DNA of 64,000 bases from Scolanthus callimorphus (lineage: Eukaryota; Cnidaria; Anthozoa; Actiniaria; Edwardsiidae): NCBI GenBank assembly GCA_033964015.1, contig CM066913.1:31261577-31325576 (forward strand). Direction: 5' to 3'. Within the stretch, counting starts at the first letter, position 1; every line of letters begins with the position of its first letter. Below the pieces are notes generated by a model. The model made no database searches. It worked only from the letters and a program-made list of their open reading frames with translations, and was not told where the DNA came from. The position numbers were made by a program, and so were the translations under genes. Below are positions 1 to 14,287 of the stretch, piece by piece.

Positions 1-1259
1 CTTCAAAACAAACTTTTCGGGACTTCTCGGGCGTTTCGAGAAACGGGCGCCAGGCATGGTTTAACACGGCTTTTGTCATCAATCACAAAATATAAAAACA
101 CAGACTTGTCGTTCATTATTTGAGGCCCTCTTGGCTCAAGCTTCAGCGGTCATGTGTAAATCATTTGTACATGTGATCATTAAACGCTGTTATACAAGTT
201 GTGTGTTATGTTATCATTGTTTATAAAGAAACGGAGGGTTAGCCTGCCTCAACAGGCGCTAGCAGTGGTACAGGAACAATGGGAAAAGCTTGCGCCCCAA
301 TCTCCGTATTTTTGACACCAAGCGCTAGAACGGCTTCAGATACGGCTCCGGGAGGTTTCCAGAGCGCTTTCCGAGAGAGAACGATGTTTCTCGAGTATCT
401 GCAAGTTTTTGTAAATTTTCCTGCTTTTTTCGCTTAGATACGAGGAGAAATACTTACAGACCTTCAAAATAAGAATTTCCTAATAAGGAAGTTTTGCAAC
501 GTCAGCAATGCGACGCCGTGATATTGCATCGCCACGAGAACACAGAAGAAATCGCAGGGTACATGGGAAAAGCCGAATTTCCCATAAGCTATAAGAACGG
601 AAATTTTCTTGTTCTTCCCATTAGGGGGTAGAGGGGCATCCTCCCCAAGGCAATTTTGAAGGTTCTAGGTCTCAATATGGCCGTTAATGCATCAAAATTT
701 GGAGTACTAATTATTTGGAAAATATAGAGGGCTATTTTGCTGGCAACTGTCAGCCGTACGCCACACAAAATTACTTCCGGTTTCACATAATGCCTTCCCC
801 TCTCCTTCCAACACTTTTTTCCGAGAAGGAAGAGGGTTGTCCCACTCTCCTCGTCAAGCTTTGAAACGAAAATTTTTGAAACAGGTCAAAGTGTGGGCTT
901 TGGTTTCCATGGTAACGGTGACTTAAATTATCAAGGACATTGAGGTCTTCATTGCAAGGAAATGGAAGTATAGCGCTCTTCACGCTGACGTCATCCATGT
1001 TATTAATGTGCCAACCAGAGATCGATTGGCTCACAGAACGGGCGCTATTCAATCTACGGTTGGCACATTAGCATTAGAATGGTAATGTTGATAAACAGTG
1101 GATAGCGCTATAAGTTGGACGTATGTTACAGAATGAATCGAATGCCAAACAGGGAGTGGTCCCTTTGACCCAGACATTAAAGAAATACTGTGCAGTATCA
1201 TCATTGGCTGATTAAACCATAGGAACAAGTAGAAATTAAGTCTGATTTACTTTCGATAG
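1..1259. other. Gene-free stretch
   Basis: No ORF with recognisable protein features, no splice-bounded exon and no RNA gene could be supported here. The last 8 bases (1252-1259) are the left target-site duplication of the adjoining hAT-like element. The final exon(s) of the leftward TRPML gene could lie here or further left, but I could not identify them. Confidence 0.5.
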
Positions 1260-2034
1260 TAGGCATAAATAGATTGTGCTAGTAAATTCTGGAAAAGTTG
1301 CTTGACAATACACCCAAAAGTTGCTCAAATATTAAAAAGTTGCCAGCAAATTTAGAAATGTTGCTTGCTTTCAAGAGTCTATGACCGCCTCAATGGGGTC
1401 AATGTCTGATTTATTTTAATTTTACTCGTCAAAGATTTCATCTGATTGCCACCGTGGATTGCAATGCCATGACTCGCACTGCAGCAAAACCAAGATGGCC
1501 GCCGGCAGGCTCTATGTTGCAGGGAACAACCGCTGGATTTAAGCGTCTGTTAGATAGATAGCTGCTGTCCAAATTTCGTGGGCGCACGTAAAGCAAGTGT
1601 TATCTTATTTGTATAAATTAAATATCATTAGTTTAGGCCAGTTTTAATAACATTTTTCTAAATCATCATCATCATCATTTTATTCACATTTCACTTTTTT
1701 GTGTATGTTTACATTTTGTATTTTTATATCGTTTTTTTTAATAAATAGTTTGTTATAAAAAAATATAAGAAAGTACAAGTAGCATGCAAGGCAATGCCTA
1801 GTATCTAAATGACCTAAGTCTTCGAGTCAGATACTAGTTGACTTGATTTTGTTGTTTTAAATAAAGACCTTTTTGATGGTTTTGGATCAGTTTTATACCA
1901 ATTTGCTGCTCAAAAGTTGCTAAGGAAGGCAAAAGTTGCCCTAGGTTGCTCGCACTAAAAAAGGTTGCTCAAAACAATAAAAGTTGCATGCGTGCATGCT
2001 CAAAAGTTGCCGAGCACAATCTTTTTATGCCTAT
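1260..2034. mobile_element. hAT-like non-autonomous element (copy 1, 775 bp)
   Basis: The ends are near-perfect inverted repeats starting TAGGCATAAA and ending in GCCTA; the 19-base core GGCATAAATAGATTGTGCT has one mismatch at the right end. The element is flanked by a perfect 8-bp duplication TTCGATAG (1252-1259 and 2035-2042), as expected for hAT transposition. AAAAGTTGC occurs repeatedly inside both ends, a plausible set of subterminal transposase-binding repeats. No transposase ORF is present. A shorter relative lies at 8207-8633; this copy has extra AT-rich internal sequence around 1640-1880. Confidence 0.88.
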
Positions 2035-2190
2035 TCGATAGTCATTTGAAATCCGCTCTTTTAGGGAATTGGGTCCACAGTGTATTAATTTCTTCAATCT
2101 TTATTATTAACGACATCATGTTTTCTGCTCTATTTAATAAGATGTTCCCAGTCTACAAGCGTGTAGACACGCATTCTTATAGTGCATGTT

Positions 2191-2558
2191 CAATGGGGAG
2201 TTTGCAGGTGTTGCGTGACATTTTTAATCTTGATCCTGATAAAATGAAAATACCATATTTGTAAAGAGCTTGCCGAAATTAGAAAAGCCGAAAATTTGAG
2301 TTGATTTGGGTAAATATTAGCAAAGTTATTGGCGCCCGAAGTAGGCTGTTTCTCTATACGTTTAATGTTGTGGTGGGCAACTGTTGCTCACACCACAACA
2401 TTAAACCTATAGGAAACAACCAACTTCCGACGCTCATAACTTGTGTGTTATTTATCGAAACCACCTCAGGATTTTGAGCTCTTTTCAATTTTTGCTGGGA
2501 TCTTTTTTGCTGGGATCAAAATTCAAAATGTCACACAACACCTGCAAACTCCCCATTG
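2191..2558. mobile_element. Foldback MITE
   Basis: The left end CAATGGGGAGTTTGCAGGTG is mirrored at the right end (CACCTGCAAACTCCCCATTG), and complementarity continues inward to a tight hairpin near 2368-2410 (GTTTAATGTTGTGGTG against CACCACAACATTAAAC). Nearly the whole element is therefore one foldback. A shrunken relative with the same ends lies at about 40855-40938. Confidence 0.75.
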
Positions 2559-2977
2559 TTCTCCAGGATTCGTGTGTTCCGCATACAAGACTTTGACCAT
2601 ATTAGGCAACCGAATTCACGTGCCCCGCACGTGATCAACTTGAGTGTCATCGACTGAGTGTCATATCGACGTCCCTGATCTTGAGTGCTTGTCATTGCAT
2701 TTCCTAATTTCGCATCAGATTCGCTAGTTCGTTTCGACTCATCTAATTTCACTCAACCCCCGTAGAGTCCAGAGACATGTTTCTAATGACCGCATCAGAG
2801 GCGACAGACGGCAGGTGTCTGAGGAGAAAGAGAAACAACAAAACTGTTGATCTGTGTTTGACCATGCTGATTTTTACAGGTTATTTAGGCCTAGCGCAAT
2901 TACATAGTTTTTACCCAGAACGCTCAGCCCCCAATTGACACATTTACATAGTTTTACACAGTACGGCGAGCCTCCAT

Positions 2978-2978
2978 C

Positions 2979-3009
<31 letters not shown>

Positions 3010-3375
3010 AGGTTACTCCCTATATTGGACTATACGGGGATGCTCGGCCCGAAAGGGGTAGGGTTTTCAAGCTGGAGGGATAAGAAAGGGGTAGGGTTTC
3101 AGGCTGGGTATAAGAAAGGGTAGGGTTTTCAGGCTGGACTGGGTATAAAAACAGTAGGGAAAATTGTAATTTTGGTATAAAAAAGGGTCTGTATCTCACC
3201 AGTTTTCACCCGCAACGCGAGAGCAAAAAACCGTTTCTTTTTTAACAGAGCACAAAGCCGATTTTTCAGGCTTGGTATAAGAAAGGGGTACCTTTTTCGG
3301 CTTTGGTACAAGAAAGGGGTACCTTTTTTGCTCTGAAATTGGTATGAAGAAGGGTAAGGGGTCCAGAATCTGGGC
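2978..3375. repeat. Poly-G tract followed by degenerate tandem repeat
   Basis: A run of about 29 G is followed by imperfect tandem units built on the core GGTATAAGAAAGGGGTA (about 30-40 bp) to about 3360. A related GGGTATTTTTTGGG-type degenerate repeat appears in an ECM29 intron at 28855-29130. The run length should be treated as approximate. Confidence 0.7.
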
Positions 3376-3509
3376 CGAGCATCCTTGGTCCTACACTCCT
3401 TGAGATCTACTAAACTGGGCAAATCCAAATGACTCTTGATCAATATGAGTGTCGGACCAAGCCGGACTGACTGCATAATAAAAGTTTTGTTACTGAAACA
3501 AGGGCTTAC

Positions 3510-4319
3510 CTGTGAATGTGCGCATGGCCGGAGTACGAATCCAAAGTGTCAGGTACGTCCGCTGGTCTCTATGATGGCCGTGACCTGACTCGTCTGCGAA
3601 TTTGTGCAACCTTGACGGCGGTAATCCACCCATATCCTGAAAATAGAGTAACAAAGGGCACATGAGACACGCGGAATGCGACACGTGAAAATGATAAACG
3701 GGTCCACAAATGTGAATTAGTAAAACACTGGAAAAACCCTCACCTTTAATCTCTCGTACGTGTCTGCGATAATACCAATAAACAAGCTGAGTACGACGTA
3801 GATGAAGAGCGAGATAAATGTGTAGAGATAGAGCTTGCTGTAGACCCACACCGCCGTGTTATCGGGTCTACGAGCGCGTACGTGTTGTACATATCGTCTC
3901 CATTTACTAACGAGTACAGCGCCTCGGCTGTGATTGTAGTGTCACGGAACTAAACAGAAAGTGTGAGTTAGTACATGACAAATTTAGCATCGGATTGGGA
4001 ACCCATTATAATGGGCGCGCTGCAGCCAGGTCCCTGGCCTTCTGGGCGGGTTTCCTGTGGTGAGGTTGTGACGTCACGGCAGTGAGCTCGAGCACCCGCA
4101 CACATCCAGCGGTTTACCAGGCTGCGCGCACTGAAGTAAGTATCTGCAGTAGCGTACCTGTTGTCTGCTTGCGCCTAAAAAGACTAAACACGTTGTTGCC
4201 TTTATGATTTTGCAGGAAGTTGATAGTAAAGACAACGAGGTGGTGCAATTTATTTGTACAAAAAAAAGACACCGCATACAAGAGGGCAACCTCGCATGCC
4301 AGGGTCCTCCCCTCAGCTC

Positions 4320-4369
<50 letters not shown>

Positions 4370-7300
4370 AGGGGAAATAAAGAGGAGGGGGTGTAGGGTG
4401 AGGTGAGGACTCTGGCGCGAGAGTCATGCTAGAGATTAGCCAGATATTCTCATCTGCTACGGTAGAGTACGTTGCCACTTCCTACCGCCGCGTCTGATCA
4501 ACGTCACGTTTATCATGGCCTAAGCAAGTTAGGCGGGTACCCTGTGTAGAGTAGCCTGATTCTCATCCGCTACGGTAGAGTACGTTGCCACTTCCTACCT
4601 TCACTTGAGATCAACGTCACGGGGTCAAGTGTTCTGGATTGCTTGAATCGAACACTAAATGTTCGAAAATATAAACATTTCCACTTTTGGGACTAGATCG
4701 CGAGGTTGCCCCGAATTTTCGGAAACGTTTCCCGGGAGTTGGCGTATTCTATTTCATTCTGAAATTCGAAATTCCCGGAAATGTTTTCCTCCAGATCATA
4801 ACATTGTCAATCCGTTTGACACAGAGTCTTTAAATTATACCATAATTATATGTATGAAAACACTGCTTAGGAGGTCTCACCTTGGATTATAGGGTCCTAT
4901 TACTATCCAGCCACACAATGTGAACCCGAGAAATAACAGACCCGCGCACACACAGAACCGTTAGAACACTTGGACCGGACGCCTTGACTGTCAACAATAA
5001 CGTCTGCAACACAAAACAGTTTTAAAGCACCCTGTCAATAATGCATTGCCTGTACGTCATATTTAAGGAAAGAGGTCAAAACAGTGGTATTGTTTAGGGC
5101 CCGATTTTGTCAGGGGAGGTGGCGGGAGGCGGGTTGAAGTACCCCACCCCCTACTGAATTTTCAACTATTATTTTCTCGAATGGTTATATATGGGTGCCA
5201 GATTGCATAAATGTACTTGCCTGGTGTTGTAGAGTACGATCGTGGGCCTACCTCATCCTACCTTTTCATTGTGGCCTTTATTTAGCGAGATGTTAAATTA
5301 GCCTACTGAGTTGGCTACAAGTACTTACGTTGTATTGTTTGAAGTATTCCAAGAATCTCAACAGACCCGTCCATACTAGCAGCACGGCAATACCAAGAAA
5401 CAGGCTACAAACATCATAATAGTTGGAATCCTGTAACGGAAAAGAACATCAAATTGTAGCCTTCATTATGTTTTGCATATAAATATTTTGCTTATTTTTT
5501 CCAGAAGATGATTTCTTAAATATGAGAAACCCTGAAAATAGTCGACAGATCCCTAGCTTTGCAGTCTTTGGTTCACACCTATGGCTCCAGGATTGATTAC
5601 TGGAATTATGATACGTGTGCTTTGCAATATCTCGCCTGCTTTTGAAGGATTTTGAGTTGCGCTTTCCATGCGTTCAGCCAGGCTTTGCTTTGAGAATAGG
5701 CCATTTGCACTAACTGGGTCATGTGACCCCAACTACCTCTTAACGAGATGGTTTGTCGAAATCAATTCCAGAAATACACAGAAACAATTGATATTAGCCA
5801 GAAACTCAAGTTTCAGCTTAAAATCTCTAACCTGGAGCAAATGGCAGCGAGTTGAATTTTCAAGATTTATTCAGAATGTATGGGATTTGGGTCACGTGAC
5901 CTCGTTAGTGCAAATGGCCTATTGGAGGTGATTAGCGCATACCTCATTTCCATGGCAACGGATCGTACTAGTTATTGATCAGTTGATCAATCTATTGAAA
6001 ACTAAATGCTAGTTTCGATATGATGCAGCTGTCCTGGACAAACTTGTTCTGCAACAGCTATTGTGAACAAAGTTGTTCTGCGACAACTGCAACATTTGGA
6101 CATCAGCGGCGTTCGCGACGTCTGCAACACGTTGCGACTCTTGCAATCGCTACGACAGCTGATCAAGACAGGTGAGACAAAATCATAAGCTTTTTCTTGA
6201 CAAATTTTTCATGATCTCGCCTTGATAACGTAACATACTTTTCAGACACTAAAACAAACTTGCGTCAAAACTACCGCAGTCACACCAAACTCAAATGGAT
6301 AGCGCAGTAATTCCGTCCACGTACCTTTTGATCAATAGCCATCTTGTAAATGGACCCAATGATAGTCAAAATATCACTTAGGATAATCAACACGAACCAG
6401 AAGTTAAACAGCTCGCTGATTTCGCCCAACGATAACGGGTCGTGAAGTTCTTCTTGAAAAAATTCCCTGGCTTCCTACAGAAAAGGGTAAAAAGAGTTCT
6501 TCTAAATAGCGCGACTCTAAAAAGAAGACCTGTCTGAAGCACCGTCAGACCGTTCAAAACCGTGTTTTACTACCATTTCCGTTCAACCCTGAAACTTGAC
6601 GATTTTTTCTCGTAGGTTTACGTTTTCAAACGTGTACGTTTTCGTCAAGAAGTTGCCGCGTTTCTCAATCGCTGATTGGCTGCTGTTTTGACCGTTATTT
6701 TTCAGCCAATCAAAGTGTGAGAAACGCGACTACTTCTCGACAGAACGTGCACGTTTGAAACAAAAACCTACGCGAAAACATCGTCAAGCTTCAGGGTTAA
6801 ACGAAAATGGCAGCAATGGATTCATTCGATCGCGCATCTAACTCTTAGCAACCACAAACAGCAAGACTCAGAGATGCTTAGGTTTTTGATCCAGGGAATA
6901 CTTAAAAATACAATTACATGTAGGAAGACGATAGGTAATGGAGGGAGGGGGAGGGGGGAGGGCTCTTGACAAATACCTTGGCCAACAAGACAGACTTGTA
7001 TACGGAACGAATGCACAGGACCAGGGAGGCAAGACATATCGCTATCACTACTGAGTCGAAGGATATCAGAAGAGCTCGTATCAAGATGCTGTGGGAATCA
7101 CTATCTGTAGGGTAAAGGAAGGAACATATTATTTGTCGCAGGGTTTTCCCCTAAATTAGGATCCGAAATAAAAAAAAATTCATTGATAATACATCAAGCT
7201 TAAACTAAAACAAAAATCCTAAGCGTGGAGGAGGTCGAAAACGCGGTCTTAATTTGCATATAATTTTGAGATATTTTTCTTGGTATTATATCATTTGTTT

Positions 7301-10300
7301 GAGAAGTAATAGAGTCCTAAAGTGTGACGTCACAAATTTGAAAAACTTCGATTTAGTAATATTTGATCCTTGATTTCGAAAGGGCATATCGATTGAAAGC
7401 TACACACCAAAAATGAGGTGAATCGGTTGAAACGCGACCGAGATATGGCGCGCTGAATACATAATTTTCTTTAACAAATCACTGTATTTTGGTTCAGTTC
7501 ATAAAGTTATGAACTGCGAGTCGAAAATACAGTGATTTGTTAAAGAAAATTATGTATTCAGCGCGCCATATCTCGGTCGCGTTTCAACCGATTCACCTCA
7601 TTTTTGGTGTGTAGCTTTCAATCGATATGCCCTTCGAAATCAAGGAACAAATATTGCTAAATCGAAAATTTTGCTTTTGTGACGTCATCACTTTAGGACT
7701 CTATATCAAACACTCGATAGTGTGGTTTGTCCGAAAATGGTCATTACAGTGCATCAATCCTAATGTCTGGAGTTTGACGTCACGAACTGCGCGCCAACAT
7801 GCTTTCGCTGTTTACTCTTAGCCAATCAGAATCGAGATAGTGGCATGGCTGAATAATAACATGCTTTCGCTGTTTACTCTTAGCCAATCAGAATCGAGAT
7901 AGTGGAATGGCTGAATAATAATGTGATGTGTCCAAAATGGTTAATCATGATGATGATTCAAATACATCTAAATAATTCAAGATTTTGCGCTTGTTTCTCG
8001 TTGGGCGCCCCTGCATGATTACGAGTCAGACGGGGACGCGATAAAAATAGTTGATTTTGCACCCTGCTATAATAGGTGGACGCATCGTCCCCTGATTGGT
8101 TTGTTGCTGAACTTGTTTCGTTTCTGATGGCTAAGTGTAATTATTTTGCGTTTAGTTTACAAAACTCCTCATTGACTCAACATCCGCACTATGCACATGC
8201 AAGGGGTAGGCATAAATAGATTGTGCTAGTAAATTCAGGAAGAGTTGCTTGACAATACACCCAAAAGTTGCTCAAATATCAAAAAGGTGCCAACCAAAAG
8301 TTGCTTGTTTCAGGATCAATGTCTGAATTATATTCATTTTCCTCGTTAGAAAATTTCATCTGACTGCGACGCCAGGACTCGCCCTGCAGCAAATACCAAT
8401 AGCCAGCAAATAACCGCTGGATTTAAGCGTCTGTTAGATAGATATAGCTGCTGTCACGATTTCGAGGACGCACATGAAGCAAGTGTTAGTTTATTTGTAT
8501 ATCAATTATCGATTTTATTGCTGAAAAGTTGCCAAGGAAGGCAAAAGTTGCCCTAGGTTGCTCGCACTACAAAAAGGTGCTCAGAACGCTAAAAGTTGCT
8601 CAAAAGTTGCCGAGCACAATCTATTTATGCCCAGTAAGGGGAGTGGCGAATGGTAAATGCGAGATTTTCCCCGAGACAACTAGATCAAGCCTTGAACGTT
8701 CGAGATCTAGACAATGAAAGATTGCTTCTCATACAATCTTCCGTCTCTTTCCCAGACGCTTTCCGAGATTTTTAGGGCGCGCAATGGTTTGTGGGATAGT
8801 ATGTTTAGCGCCTGTCCCACAATTCATTTGGCGCAGTGTCTAGTACACATTCCTAGCCCCTATGGCTCCAAATCAATTTTCATAGAGAAATCACCGCAAG
8901 AGACGCAAACAAATGACGTCTCTGGGTAAGAGACTGTACATTCTCTGTAATTTGTGTTAATTTGCGAGAAATGGAGATTGCGATACAACTCTAAACATTC
9001 GTGTTTTGAGCATCCCTGAGAACTTTGTGAGATTCTACAGCAGGGGCGTAGCCAGGAATTTTGTTGGGGGGCCAGATAGTGAGTGAACATGGGACGAAAA
9101 TTTTCAAATTTCCTCCAGCAAATACAGTAAATGTATGGGAAAATCTCCGAGAAAGGGGGCGCCCCGGCCCCTGTGCCTCGCTGGCTACGCCCCTGTACAG
9201 GGGTGCTCGTCCTATCCCTTAGTTTATAAAATTCACCCAACTGCTCTCTCTGGTGTCTCATACCAAAGGTGAGCTAGAATGTCAGCAAAAACACAATAAA
9301 TTGCTTCCTATGGTAATTGGACTTGATGGTACCTAACTTGATTATAATTTCATAAGGACCATAATAACATTAGACAAAACTGAAACGACATCTTTTGTCT
9401 CCTGGGTTACAATTTACTTCGTCTACATCCAATTTGCTATCTATTAGGGGTAAAATCCACTGTTGACAACACCAAATTTGCTGTCCCTTAGGGTTAAAAT
9501 AAATTTTCCCGATGAGCACCCCCATCTATTTTTATTGGAGTCCCCCACAGAAAATTCACTACCCCTCATGTGCATAGCATTAGTAATATTTCCACCCACC
9601 CTCCCGACCCCTTCTATCCCATATACACCATACTTGCCATCTATTGCATGTATTACAGACTGAGAGGGGTCACAGTTCAACCAGTCATTCTCCATGGTCA
9701 GGCTAATTGGCATTTGTCCGTCACGCTTCATGTTATCAAAAAGAATCTGCATTGGTGAGAACAACAACATTATATTGGATTTAGTATCGTATTGGGACCA
9801 ATTTTCCCGTCGCTTTAATTTCGCGATTTTCGCGATTTAAAAAAAACGCGAACGCGACGCGAAAAAAATTCCCGCCAACTTTAAATTTAATGCCCTCGCT
9901 CGTATATTTCTTGCCTTCTCGATTTATTCCAGAAATACACGTCTACGTATTGTGTATTATGTGTAACATTAAACATTTAAGGATCATATGTCTTTGACTA
10001 TACCTATTTGGGCGATGTGGCTTGTAATTGTGGTTTCTATAGATTGGCTACGTTATGAGTTCAGCAATAAAAAGTGTAAAATATAAAAAAAAGAAATTCT
10101 GTACATGACATGTTTTTTTTCTTCTCACGAAAATTAGTTCCCTAAGAAAATAATTTTGCACCGAAATCGCGAAAAAAGCCCCAAAAATATGCTGACCCTT
10201 TTTATGCAAAATTAAGAGTGTCCACGAAACTTAGTTCACCTTATTTCTGGCACTTATTTTACATACTATTACTCCCTGCTATTAGAGCAGATTTCAGATG

Positions 10301-13300
10301 ACCATCGTGAAAGTAAACGCAATTGTGCAATCAGAAGCCAATCAGAAACAAGAGTAATTTACAACTTATTGCTGAATGGTTTCCAGCCCAGCCAATCAGG
10401 AGCCGAACCAATTGGCTAGTAATTCCTTGCTTGTAATTAGTTCGCAATTTGATTGGTTGATAGAAATAAGCAGCCAATGAGAAAGCAAACCAATTGCAAA
10501 CACGACGGTCATCTGAAATCCGCTCTAAGCAGTTTGTGTGAGCCCTTGAGTTTCTGTACCCCAAACAGCCATCTATTGTAAGTTTTTGTGAAGCAGCAAG
10601 GAATATCATTGGAACACCATACTCTCAATCTCTACTGAGACTCACCGTCACATTCAGCTGATAACAAGATGGCTTGTCCCAAGTCTTGACTCCCTTCAAG
10701 TTGATGGCATTTAGCATAAAGTTAAGTCGGACTGTTAGCAAACTGAAAACAAAAATGCATAATAACTTAAGCCTAATTGTTTAAAAAAAATACACTTATA
10801 AAAGGGGCAGTTTCTTTCCACACACAAAGAATTTCCAAGCAAACAAGTCACTCTCAAATATCCCCTCTTCTTAAATTTCCAAACAACCAAATGCACCCCC
10901 TTCCCTGGAATTTCTATCGAATCGATCTTCCTTTACATTGTTTAAACATCAAAATGGCATTGCATCGGAATAATATCCTTGTCAGCAAAACCAGAGAGTT
11001 ACTATTAAATGAACCTCGTTGTCTTGTTGATACACTCTTCATATTCTAATGTATTAAGAGCATTGATAAGAGCACTCACCCACACTTTCAAGGGACAACT
11101 TACAAATAAAGTTGTAGTTTCTCTGAAATGTTTTTCTATTTGCTGCTGTTTAAAAAAAATCATACAAACCTTCCAAAGCTGAAGGTGGCATTGTTGATAA
11201 TATGGTGTCGATCCTTAGGAAAAGGAAGTAATAAACATTCTGATGGAAAAAAAAAACATTAACATTAAAAGAAAAAATGGTCAGAGAGACCCCTTTCCCT
11301 ATGACTATGTTCCAGGACACTTTAAAGGATCCGTCTCACCTTCCCTACTAGCAGAGGCCTCTTTTCTCTTCTGCTAGCAGGGAACGTCTCACCCAGCCCA
11401 TAATGCATTAATTATTGTCTTTGTTCACATTATTCATTACCAAAACAGAAACGCTGACTTTATGCAAAGGAATTCTACTATTATGAGTTATCTTGCACTT
11501 GTAAAATGCTCTAACATGAACACTCTTAGTCTAGTCTCTGATATCGAAAATGGTGATGAAGCAGTGCATTGTGGGAAGGGGGAGATGGAGAGATAACAGT
11601 GGCAGATCCAGGAGAGGTGCATAATGTGTGCTGATGCACCCCACCCTTTGTAATAAAAAATGGTTAACACTTTCACGCCTGATGCAATCAACCCTAAATG
11701 GGCCTTATCACATGGCAGCCATCTTGGATAACAATTTTGTTCTTGCATGTGCAGCCTCATCACGATTACGAGTTTCCAAAAAAAATAATTATATCCGAGA
11801 TGGCTGCCATGTGATTTTGGGATCTTGGTGATCCCCATTGAGAAATCCAGTTCTTCAAACCTTTCTTTCCAAAAACATGTACATCACTTACTAGAGATAA
11901 TTTGTGAATTGAATCTGTAGCTGTCATTACTGGGATTGATATAAGCCTCTTTGTAGTGTTCATAGCACAACCTGACAGGGGGAGGAAAGGCTTCATTCTT
12001 AACTGGGGTGTAGTCATAAGAACCAAAGCTTCCTCAATTCTATAGTACTGGCAACACAAAACAATGGAAACACATTTAGTACAGTGTCTGATGGTGCAGT
12101 ATTTTATCTGCACTAGACTAGAGGCTGAAGTGCATATATTTTTATGATCAGGCCCATCACCTCTCTGGAGCAAAGGCAGATCTACAAACTTCCAAGGGAG
12201 GAATTAGGCAATAATGCTATCATATTTGCATTCAACCTTGAAGCTTGAAAATGTTTTTGCGTTGCCAAGAAGTAGTTGCATTTCTTTGGATTGGCTGAAA
12301 AACATACAGCAGCCAATCAGCAGCAAGTGAGAAAGGCAATTTCTTCTCAATAAAATGTGCACATTTGAAGGATAAACCAATGCAAAAAAATTGATGTTGA
12401 TGTCCCTGCCTCTCTCTCTTCTTGAGGAATATCACTTTGATAAGCAGCTCTGCTAATACGCTGCTCCATATACAGCGGCGTAGCCAGGAATTTCTGAAGG
12501 GGGGGGGGGGGGACGGATAGTGAAAACATGGGACGAAAATGCTCAAATTTTCTCCAGCAAATACAGTAAATGTATGGGAAAATTTCCGAGAAAAGGGGGC
12601 GGGGGCTGGCCCCCTGGACCCCACCTGGCTTAGCCTGCTAGCCGGCTCTCCAGTGGGTTTTTTCGGATATTCGATTTTTTTGGCGCACGGGATTCCTGTG
12701 CACCCTAACGAATTCTTCTCTGGAAAACCCACTGGAGAGCCGGCTCGCAGGCTACACCTGGCTATGCCCCAGATATATAGTCCCTCCTCAGAATGTGAAG
12801 AGAGAGGAGGGGAAGGCCGGGCAGGGGTAAACCCAGGAATTTTAGAAGGGGGGGGGGGGGGGGGGCAGGACAGTAAAAATATAGGAACCCAAAATTACAG
12901 AAGATGTATGGGAAAATATCAAGAAATGAGGGAGGGCTGCACCCCCCTTGCCCTCTCCTAAATCTGCCCCTAGGTGGGGTGGGGTACATGTAGGTTAGGA
13001 GGAAGTGGAAGGTAGGGGAGCAGGATGGAAAGGTATGGAAAACAAATCACCTTCTCATGGGCAAAATTGACATACGAATACACTTGATCTTTTGTATACA
13101 AAGTGATGTCACGGTGTTCAGGGCCATAATTTTTCAGAAACATATACTTCAAAGCTTCTGTGTTGTCATCAAGAAATGTCACAACAGAAAATCTATCAGA
13201 CCCAAATTGGTAAACCTGAAAAAAAGTAATATTTTAATGTGCATCAAATTCACTCTAATACCCTGAGCTCCCAGCTTGTCACCTAGCAGGTTGGCTGATT

Positions 13301-14229
13301 GCATTTTCTTTCCGCACCGGGGGGGTCGAGGACCCTGGAAATTCCAGGGGGGTAGGGGTCTATCTAAGCCCTGGAAATTCCAAGGGGAGGGGGCCTATCA
13401 AGACCCTGGAAATTCCTAGGGGGATGGTATCAAGGACCCTGGAAATCCTGGAAATTCCAGGGGGGGGGGGGGGGGGTCTGTTTAAACTGTGGAAAAGGGC
13501 GTGTTTAGGCAACCTAGAAATTCCAAGAGAGGAGGTGTTCAAATTCCAGGGGAGGGGGATGTTTAGGCCCTTTGGAAATTCCAGGGGAAGGGGGTGTCGA
13601 AGACCTCTGGAAATTCCAGGGGAGGCCGGGTTTGGATAAATAATTGCGATCAGCCATTAGGCTCTGGTACAACCATTTGACAGCCTTCACTGATTGGCTA
13701 ATTTTGAACATTGGTGCGTGATGGGCAGAAAGTGTTTTCTCTCAACAGCTTTTGTATGAAATCTTACATGCATCAGTTGCTGCCATCAGAGCCTCCTACA
13801 ATGTGACGAGCTGGGGAGCTCTGGGTGCACAGAGGAAATGGGATATTCTAGGGGGGAAGGGGGGCTGTAATATATAAATTTAGGCACTGCCTTAAAGCGG
13901 AGCTCCTTGTCAATTTCATATCAAGAATATGAAATATCAAGACCACTTTGTTGCAGTCCTCTGGTGACCTACATGTAGACAATTCTACCCAAGTTTGGTT
14001 GTCTTAGAGCCTTCCATTCACGAAAATACATCTTTCAATCATATGTACATGGCATCGTCAGTGACGTCACATCACATGACCACTTTGTTTCGATCCTCTA
14101 ATGACCTAGACAATTATCCCTAAGTTTGGTTGTCTTAAACCCTTCCCTTCATGAGATATTAATTTTTCAAGCATAGATGACATCATTGATGACCACTAGA
14201 TTTCCCTCCTCTGGTGACATAGATAACAC

Positions 14230-14287
<58 letters not shown>

